Origin: CAYGUK01 sp964352985
GTDB lineage: Bacteria; Pseudomonadota; Gammaproteobacteria; JAHCLG01
Length of the DNA stretch: 11,444 bases
NCBI GenBank assembly: GCA_964352985.1
Contig: CAYGUK010000119.1
Span: 1-11,444, forward strand
Direction of reading: 5' to 3'
Shown here: positions 6,704 to 11,444 of the stretch, piece by piece
How the letters are laid out: each line of letters begins with the position of its first letter
Position numbering within the stretch: position 1 is the first letter of the stretch
The notes under the pieces: model-generated
The model's database searches: none
Told to the model about the DNA's origin: nothing
The model's input: the letters and a program-made list of their open reading frames with translations, nothing else
Program-made: the position numbers and the translations under genes

Positions 6704-7246
6704 ATGTCTAAACAGTTAGTAAAATTACCAAATGAAATTATGGTGATGGATATACAAGGAGATTATTCGACACTTACGCCCAAACACTTGCACGAATTAC
6801 TCTGTAATAATGGTCAAACTATTGACTCCCGATATGTTGCGACCAAGCGAGCAGTGCAGTGTTTAGTTAACTGGTTTAATAAATGTTATCCGATTTCAAC
6901 GTTAAGTGATGAAGTAGAAAAACTAGAGCCAGCGCTGACATCAACAAAAATATTGGTGATTAATCAATATATTGAGTTGTTACAATATTTAGATAAATTA
7001 AATGAACGGTTAAATACGATCAAATCATATTTCAAATCCTCTCAAAGTAAATTACGATCAATGCTATCAACTATAACTTATACAAATTCGTTATTTATAT
7101 TCAGAGATAGGACCGATTTTTCATTAGATGAGTTAATGGATATGCCGCTATCAACTTATATTGATCATCTTCGGGAGATGCCGCTTGAGTTGCAACCTAT
7201 TACTTCAAGTGAACAAGCAAAACAAACTTATTGTTTACAGCATTAG
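6704..7246 (+). CDS. Hypothetical protein, 180 residues
   Basis: I do not recognise this family. The ATG at 6704 follows GGGGAAAG (6692-6699), a fair ribosome binding site. The protein has no signal peptide or membrane helix. The middle third (about residues 85-125) is helical and coiled-coil-like, with INQYIELLQYLDKLNERL followed by SYFKSSQSKLRSML. Two cysteines (34, 53) and a late pair (61, 176) show no metal-binding spacing. It is transcribed divergently from the degenerate receiver-GGDEF-EAL gene and converges on the phosphotransferase gene with only 7 bases between the stop codons. Divergent sharing of the 279-base control region with the signalling gene may hint at a joint role, which is only inference. 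The coding nature is supported by length, start signal and tight packing. Confidence 0.65.
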   Translation: MSKQLVKLPNEIMVMDIQGDYSTLTPKHLHELLCNNGQTIDSRYVATKRAVQCLVNWFNKCYPISTLSDEVEKLEPALTSTKILVINQYIELLQYLDKLNERLNTIKSYFKSSQSKLRSMLSTITYTNSLFIFRDRTDFSLDELMDMPLSTYIDHLREMPLELQPITSSEQAKQTYCLQH

Positions 7247-7253
7247 AACATCT

Positions 7254-8138
7254 TTAATCATTGATGACAGTATTGATGATGTTAATTTGTTTTTTAGCAT
7301 AAGTTGAATTGATATTTTCACACTGACATAGTTCATAACTTGCTTTCCACAACGTCCAAGCTTTTGCTCTAAGCCAAGTTTCATTATTCATCGCCATTTT
7401 TTCAATAAAAATATCGCGTGCTTCATCTTCAAACCAAGTAAATGCAATTGTTAAGTCACAGGCAGGGTCACCCATCGCCATGCCGCCAAAATCTATCACA
7501 CCATGGAGTTTTTTATTCAGTAAAATTAAATTTCCAATTGCCACATCGCCATGGATCCAAATAGGTTGTAGTTGCCACCTTGTGTGATATGCGCTATCCC
7601 AAAGTGATAAGGCTTTATCGCTATCGATATATTTTTTTAGTGTATTTATTTGCTGTTTTGCATTTTTATCATATACAGAAATATGATCACCCCGCCACCA
7701 ATTATGTTGGCCAGGAATCGGGCCTTTAATATCGGTAATATTTTGTAGTTCTTGTAAAAAAATGGCGAGTTGTAATGCGATATTATTTAATTCATTGGAA
7801 TTTAATTGCGTTTGATTTGCACTGATGCCCTCTAACCATTCATAAATAGAAAAATGATAGGGAAATATTGAAGAGGGGTTACCGATATTGAGTGGGATTG
7901 GAATTTTTAAAGAGAGGTGAGGTTTTAATTTGGGTAAATAGTGTTGTTCGATTGGAACTTTTAACGCATAGTCTTTTGCACTAGGCAATCGAACAAGCAT
8001 TTTATTACCTAATCTAAAAGTACGATTATCATGTCCTTGAATATCTACTGCAACTATTTCTAAATTGCTATATTCAGGAAATTGTGTCGAGATGAGTTGT
8101 TTGACCAGTTCTTCAGAAATTTTCATTAATTTTCTCAT
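7254..8138 (-). CDS. Aminoglycoside phosphotransferase (APH) family small-molecule kinase
   Basis: A 294-residue kinase-fold protein that transfers phosphate from ATP to a hydroxyl of a small molecule; related enzymes modify aminoglycosides, macrolides, homoserine or choline. The APH-type catalytic loop is visible as IHGDVAIGNLI (195-205: H196, D198 catalytic base, N203), followed by VIDFGGMAMGDPACDL (214-229), where D216 binds metal and the GDPACDL stretch is typical of the family. The N-lobe has NRTFRLGNKMLVRLP (38-52) and the hinge area SIYEWLEG. The first ATG (8138) overlaps the restored stop of the upstream acetyltransferase as ATGA, pointing to translational coupling; a second in-frame ATG four codons later has no better binding site. 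The C-terminus is 7 bases from the stop of the converging gene. Overall it resembles chromosomal APH-like proteins of unknown substrate more than a named resistance enzyme. Family firm, substrate unknown. Confidence 0.85.
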   Translation of the reverse strand: MRKLMKISEELVKQLISTQFPEYSNLEIVAVDIQGHDNRTFRLGNKMLVRLPSAKDYALKVPIEQHYLPKLKPHLSLKIPIPLNIGNPSSIFPYHFSIYEWLEGISANQTQLNSNELNNIALQLAIFLQELQNITDIKGPIPGQHNWWRGDHISVYDKNAKQQINTLKKYIDSDKALSLWDSAYHTRWQLQPIWIHGDVAIGNLILLNKKLHGVIDFGGMAMGDPACDLTIAFTWFEDEARDIFIEKMAMNNETWLRAKAWTLWKASYELCQCENINSTYAKKQINIINTVIND

Positions 8139-8139
8139 T
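8134..8139 (-). promoter_or_regulatory. ATGA stop-start overlap between acetyltransferase and phosphotransferase
   Basis: On the minus strand the restored acetyltransferase frame ends in TGA (8137-8135), sharing bases with the phosphotransferase ATG (8138-8136). The phosphotransferase has no good Shine-Dalgarno site of its own, fitting start by ribosomes that just finished the upstream gene. Confidence 0.65.
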
Positions 8140-8703
8140 TAACTTGATTTGGTTGTATTAAATCAGACATGTTTAATCGCATCATAATATGAGGTTTTGG
8201 ATTAAACTTGGGACAAAATTCTTCGAGTATTTTAAACCCAACTTTTTCATATACGTGAATTGCTTTAACATTATTTTTTCAGGATCAATTAAAAAATAAT
8301 CCGCATCACAAAATTCATTGAGTAGAACCTTGCTTATCATCTTAGCCGCAATACCTTTACCAAGAAATTTTTTTTCACCAATTAATAAATCGAGGGTATA
8401 TATTTTTTTATTAGGTATAAACCATTTATTATAATCATCATCAGCGTCAAAAGGACCTATAATCGGCGTAGTCATTAAAAAAGAAAATGGTGTGTCTTCG
8501 TAATAGCCAATCCAGTGATAAAAATTATAAATTCCATTATTACTTATACCATCACAAGATAAATTAATATTTCGTAACGTATTTTGTAAACCTTCACCAT
8601 AATAAAAATCCAGAACATGTTTTTCAGTAAACCACGACAATAGCTTAGTTTTGTGAGTATTTGTTTTAAGGGGACTAAACCCAATTTTGTCTATATCAAG
8701 CAT
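8135..8703 (-). pseudogene. AAC(6')-like GNAT N-acetyltransferase, reading frame broken near the C-terminus
   Basis: GNAT-fold acetyltransferase resembling aminoglycoside 6'-acetyltransferases and the related siderophore/RimJ-like group; it would move an acetyl group from acetyl-CoA to an amine. ATG 8703 follows AGGA at 7 bases. Visible are HWIGYYED (63-70), TLDLLIG (103-109) and the acetyl-CoA loop KFLGKGIAAKMI (112-123). After IDPEK (residue 143) the read frame gives MLKQFTYMKKLGLKYSKNF and stops at 8182 (173 residues). One base further the same DNA reads NNVKAIHVYEKVGFKILEEF, the expected GNAT ending ('DP.N..AI..YeK.GF'), and runs to a TGA at 8135-8137 that overlaps the next gene's ATG. 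Adding one base to the A6 run (8274-8279) thus yields a 189-residue protein. It may be a true pseudogene, a slippage-rescued gene or a sequence error; the un-rescued product lacks the normal C-terminal strand. Confidence 0.85.
8274..8279 (-). other. Frameshift site: run of six A in the acetyltransferase gene
   Basis: The minus strand reads GAA-AAA-ATA-ATG here. Seven A would give GAA-AAA-AAT-AAT-GTT, that is E-K-N-N-V, and keeps the family pattern. The missing base therefore lies in this homopolymer. Confidence 0.8.
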
Positions 8704-8854
8704 TTAAAATTCCTAAGACGGCTAACTTCATGACAATAAATAATTTGATGCATAAAAGCAAGTATGTAAGCGGGTTATAACAATACATTGACGTGTGTAT
8801 TTGAAAATGGCCATCAATAATATAACGTAATTTTTAAGTAAATGTTCGGTTTGC

Positions 8855-8863
8855 TGATATAAT
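8855..8863 (+). promoter_or_regulatory. Extended -10 promoter for the diiron oxygenase gene
   Basis: TGATATAAT is a perfect extended -10 (TGn plus TATAAT). The -35 region is weak (TTAAGT at 8834-8839, 18 bases away), as is common for extended -10 promoters. Transcription would begin near 8870, giving a leader of about 40 bases before the TTG at 8911. Confidence 0.6.
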
Positions 8864-8896
8864 TAGAATAGTTAAAGGAATAGTTATTTTAATGAC

Positions 8897-8902
8897 AGGG
8901 AG
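8897..8902 (+). promoter_or_regulatory. Ribosome binding site deciding a TTG start at 8911
   Basis: AGGGAG lies 8 bases before TTG 8911. The nearby ATG at 8921 is out of frame, and ATG 8892 opens only a five-codon frame that ends in TAA at 8907-8909, so the TTG is the most likely start. Confidence 0.65.
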
Positions 8903-8910
8903 CGGGTAAG

Positions 8911-9804
8911 TTGATTAATTATGAAAGTTGCGTCACTCGCGCGAAAAGAGTTGCCTGGGATCTCAACCTTGTCAAAAATGAATTAGAAATCGATTTTAAC
9001 AAACTTTTTATACCGCATAAAATTGCTATTGGACAAGAAAAGCCGCGTTTCTTAAAAGAAAAACAGTTATTAATTTTAAATCAGATTAGGGCAAGTAGTT
9101 ACGCACATTTGTTTTTATTTGTTGAAGAGTTCATCATAGAACTTATGTTGCAGCAATCAGGCGGCGTGCTACATCTTAACGCCAATGCGCTACAGTCTTT
9201 ATTAATTTTTGCAGAAGAAGAAATCAAACATCAAACTTTATTTGAGTATGTGAAAACTGAAATAAATAAAAAACTCACTTGTGATTATATTCCTGATAAA
9301 GAAAAAGTAGCAAAATCAATTTGCCAATATCCCAATATAAGTGTTTTATTATTAACGAGTATGATTGAATGGATGACGCAAGTTCACTATGTTTGTCTTT
9401 TTCGCGATAAAATCGAACAAAAAGATTTCAATTTTTCAAAAGTATTTCGCTATCACTGGATGGAAGAAGCGCAACATACCCAGATTGATTATTTGGAAAT
9501 ACAACGCAGCTGTCAAAATATGGATGAAGATACAGTCGATAAAAATTATACGGCTTTTATTGATTTATTGTATTCCTTAAAAGAATTAGTTGAAAAACAA
9601 TCGTTGTTAGATTATCAGTCATTTTTGGAAAATACGAAAGTTAAATTATCAAGTGAAGAGTCTAATGAATTACAAGAAATATTGAGAGATGCTTTTAATT
9701 GGAGCTTCCTCCAGTGTGGATTAAAACATCAAAAATTTTCAAATTTAATCCAAGAGTTTTTTCCTAAACGTTATAGTGAGTTTAATGAGTTAAATTTATT
9801 ATAG
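8911..9804 (+). CDS. AurF-like ferritin-fold diiron oxygenase
   Basis: A 297-residue, all-helical, probably cytosolic protein with a ferritin-like diiron site. Putative ligands in order: E72/E73 (LFVEEFI), E104 and H107 (EEEIKH), E153 (MIEWM), and H182, E186 and H189 (HWMEEAQHTQIDY). The final H-x3-E-x2-H triad and the extra histidine match the seven-ligand set of AurF, the p-aminobenzoate N-oxygenase (from memory E101, E136, H139, E196, H223, E227, H230), whose last three have the same spacing. AurF relatives oxidise amines to nitro or hydroxylamine groups, but members of this superfamily also have other oxidations, so the substrate here is open. The start is TTG 8911 with AGGGAG at 8 bases; no usable ATG is near. 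The gene has its own extended -10 promoter, is divergent from the acetyltransferase pair and has no biosynthetic neighbours, so a free-standing role is likely. Fold fairly sure, exact subfamily less so. Confidence 0.75.
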   Translation: MINYESCVTRAKRVAWDLNLVKNELEIDFNKLFIPHKIAIGQEKPRFLKEKQLLILNQIRASSYAHLFLFVEEFIIELMLQQSGGVLHLNANALQSLLIFAEEEIKHQTLFEYVKTEINKKLTCDYIPDKEKVAKSICQYPNISVLLLTSMIEWMTQVHYVCLFRDKIEQKDFNFSKVFRYHWMEEAQHTQIDYLEIQRSCQNMDEDTVDKNYTAFIDLLYSLKELVEKQSLLDYQSFLENTKVKLSSEESNELQEILRDAFNWSFLQCGLKHQKFSNLIQEFFPKRYSEFNELNLL

Positions 9805-9887
9805 TATAAATTGACGAAATGATTTTTAAAACCATGCTACAGGATTATAAAGTCGACAGTATGCCGAACTAGGGATAATTGTAATCT

Positions 9888-11141
9888 TTATCTTTTTGAT
9901 GGTCTATTGTTATTAGGTTCTAACGCTCCCACATCCTTTAATAAGAATTCAATATTTTTTTGATTAGTCGTAATTGCTAAAGGTGAATCAAGCAAGGTTG
10001 ATAAATGCGTCATAAGCAGTTTTCGGCTTCGAGATATAGTACTTTTATCATGAATGATTTCACTCATTTCTTTAATGATATCATCAAAAATTTTAACAGA
10101 ATCTCTGCGATCTTCAGGAAATTTAACAACGAATGCATCACCATATTGTTGAATATATGGATTTAACAATTGCATTATTTTTAAAATTCTAGCAGGAATT
10201 TTTGATCCATCATGGCTTTGTTGTTTCCAGAAATCAAGGTGTTTTTGATTTTTCATATTTAATTTAAGGTGATCGATAATTACCTTTAGTTTTTCCTCAA
10301 AATTGACTGGTTGAGCTCTTCGTTGTACTTGAAGATGTTTGTAAAATTCATAAGCTTTTGCAAAGTGGTGTTCTTTACGACTAATTTGAGGTCTTAAGCT
10401 GGCTATATAGCTCACTGCTTCTAATGGCGTTGGATGAGGGATGGCTGGCATGTCATCCGTAGCAGGAATACCTTTTGCTAGAACCGTGCACCAGGTTACG
10501 ATACCACTTCGTCCCATCCCATCTTTACAATGAACTAAAGCTGATTGTCCTTGGTCAAGACGACAAATAATATTATTAACTTTTTCGTATAATGCCTCAA
10601 CTGTGACTTCAACGGTGGTATCAACAATCGGAAGTCTATCGTATTCATAATCTTTTGCGAATTGCGGATTTAATGCACCATATGGGAATCGATAATGTTG
10701 ATCAATTTTACGGCCCTCCATAACAGGCCCCCCATTTTTTTGAAACTCATGGTCTTCTACACAACAAACAATGATACCCAACTGTCTATTTTCTTGAGTC
10801 ATTTTTGTTAGAAAACCAGCGAAATTATTTGGTCTTGGGCAAGAGGCAAAAAATAAACCCGGTAATATTTCTGTAATTTGTTCGGTATGTGTTCCTGCAA
10901 GGAAGTAATATTTTCCCCATCCCTTAATTTTTCCTCTCAATGACCATTGATCAACATTTGATGATGCTGTTAAATCTAAATTATCGTATCTATCTACAAC
11001 GACACTTGTTCTAGTTGTTCTTGTTCTTAAGACGGGAATTGGCTGAAGTTCTGGACTTTGATAAGGGTTACCACTCTGAGTATTAGATTCAGTTAATTCA
11101 TCATCTTTCGGAGGAGGAGTAAAAGGAGGTTCTGTCGACAT
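9888..11141 (-). CDS. CDKN3/KAP-like dual-specificity protein phosphatase with C-terminal extension
   Basis: A 417-residue protein with a cysteine-based phosphatase core. The signature HCKDGMGRSG (204-213) gives nucleophile C205 and phosphate-binding R211 (Cx5R). The upstream LPIVDTTVEV (170-179) matches the PIAD loop of human CDKN3, so D174 is the likely general acid. It would remove phosphate from Ser/Thr/Tyr or from another phosphoester. The first ~60 residues are polar and proline-rich (PPFTPPPKDD, SPELQPIPVL) and probably disordered. Residues ~275-417 form a helical extension I cannot assign (KIPARILKIMQLLNPYIQQY, then IFDDIIKEMSEI). No signal peptide or membrane helix is seen. The start at 11141 has AGGG 8 bases upstream. 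Such eukaryotic-like phosphatases in intracellular bacteria are sometimes secreted effectors; that is only inference here. Phosphatase assignment is firm, target unknown. Confidence 0.85.
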   Translation of the reverse strand: MSTEPPFTPPPKDDELTESNTQSGNPYQSPELQPIPVLRTRTTRTSVVVDRYDNLDLTASSNVDQWSLRGKIKGWGKYYFLAGTHTEQITEILPGLFFASCPRPNNFAGFLTKMTQENRQLGIIVCCVEDHEFQKNGGPVMEGRKIDQHYRFPYGALNPQFAKDYEYDRLPIVDTTVEVTVEALYEKVNNIICRLDQGQSALVHCKDGMGRSGIVTWCTVLAKGIPATDDMPAIPHPTPLEAVSYIASLRPQISRKEHHFAKAYEFYKHLQVQRRAQPVNFEEKLKVIIDHLKLNMKNQKHLDFWKQQSHDGSKIPARILKIMQLLNPYIQQYGDAFVVKFPEDRRDSVKIFDDIIKEMSEIIHDKSTISRSRKLLMTHLSTLLDSPLAITTNQKNIEFLLKDVGALEPNNNRPSKR

Positions 11142-11408
11142 TTATCACGCCCTAAAAATAGAATTATTTTACTTAAGTATAGTTCATAATATTGATATTA
11201 CTATCGATTAAGGATTGAAAATTGTATTTAACCTGTTGTTTTTCATTATTTTTATACTGTATATAGTGTGTGATGGCAATAATATTCAAAAGAGAATTTA
11301 TTTCGGTCAATATGATTGTTAAATTTTTATCAATTTATAACACTATAAAAGTTGATTCATGAAATTTAGAAATTAAAAAAACCATGTTGTTTGTGAGCGT
11401 CCGCTAAA
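11142..11408. other. Non-coding AT-rich stretch
   Basis: No convincing reading frame on either strand. On the minus strand it must carry the phosphatase promoter: TATACT (complement of 11178-11183) is a fair -10 without a good -35, and a perfect ten-base dyad TACTTAAGTA lies at 11170-11179 beside it. I see no clear terminator or RNA gene. Confidence 0.4.
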
Positions 11409-11444
11409 TCACCTAGTTGCCCACAACAGCACTCCAATGATAAG
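11409..11444 (-). CDS. Possible last 11 codons of a gene entering from the right edge
   Basis: The minus strand reads LIIGVLLWATR and then TGA at 11411-11409. This is hydrophobic like the end of a membrane protein, and base composition here is richer in G+C than the adjacent non-coding DNA. The stretch is too short to name, and a chance frame is quite possible. Confidence 0.3.
   Translation of the reverse strand, partial: LIIGVLLWATR

Noticed and set aside
8182..8220. Native stop of the acetyltransferase at 8182
   Set aside because: The sequence after IDPEK in this frame lacks the family ending, while the neighbouring frame has it; I treat the stop as the result of a frameshift.
11195..11212. 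PmrA-like box (CTTAAT repeat) upstream of the phosphatase, as found before some Legionella and Coxiella effectors
   Set aside because: Only one half-site is perfect; the second, at the required spacing, reads GTAATA and does not match.
11345..11405. Terminator hairpin for the gene at the right edge
   Set aside because: AGCG/CGCT and AAC/GTT pairings are too short, and the T run on the minus strand is not preceded by a stable stem.

Overview
The window looks like a chromosomal piece of an AT-rich, flagellated gammaproteobacterium (roughly one third G+C by eye). It opens inside fliA, the flagellar sigma-28 gene, followed at once by a DUF2802-type membrane protein, a pairing known from polar-flagellar gammaproteobacteria. 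The low G+C, the eukaryotic-like phosphatase and several orphan families would suit a host-associated lineage such as Legionellales, but no marker gene in the window settles this.

Layout. Bases 1-3146 are a tight plus-strand run: the 3' part of fliA, the DUF2802 protein, a small exported protein resembling a secretin beta-domain, and a 469-residue conserved protein of unknown function. Gaps are 5 and 17 bases and one pair overlaps by 8 bases, so this is probably one transcript. Next come two single plus-strand genes: a CPBP-type intramembrane protease (3263-3934) and a LexA/CI-like regulator without the usual catalytic serine motif (4071-4700). Converging on the latter is a minus-strand receiver-GGDEF-EAL protein (4712-6424) in which the diagnostic catalytic residues of all three domains are altered. 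A plus-strand orphan (6704-7246) then faces a minus-strand pair: an AAC(6')-like GNAT acetyltransferase and an APH-family phosphotransferase. The acetyltransferase reading frame is broken at a run of six A; restoring one base gives a 189-residue protein whose stop overlaps the phosphotransferase start as ATGA. Divergent from that pair, behind a clear extended -10 promoter, is a diiron oxygenase of the AurF type (8911-9804). Last is a minus-strand dual-specificity phosphatase resembling CDKN3/KAP with a proline-rich N-terminus and a helical C-terminal extension (9888-11141). The final 303 bases are mostly non-coding and may hold the last codons of another minus-strand gene.

How the genes may work together. 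The first block belongs with flagellar gene control. The degenerate cyclic-di-GMP-type protein could act as a ligand-binding or protein-binding switch, as FimX does, and not as an enzyme. The acetyltransferase/phosphotransferase pair resembles aminoglycoside- or small-molecule-modifying enzymes. The AurF-like oxygenase and the CDKN3-like phosphatase are the most unusual isolated genes. No RNA genes, CRISPR arrays, insertion sequences or phage genes were recognised, and I see no clear complete new multi-gene system; the strongest leads are the frameshift with its coupling evidence, the triple-degenerate signalling protein and the phosphatase.
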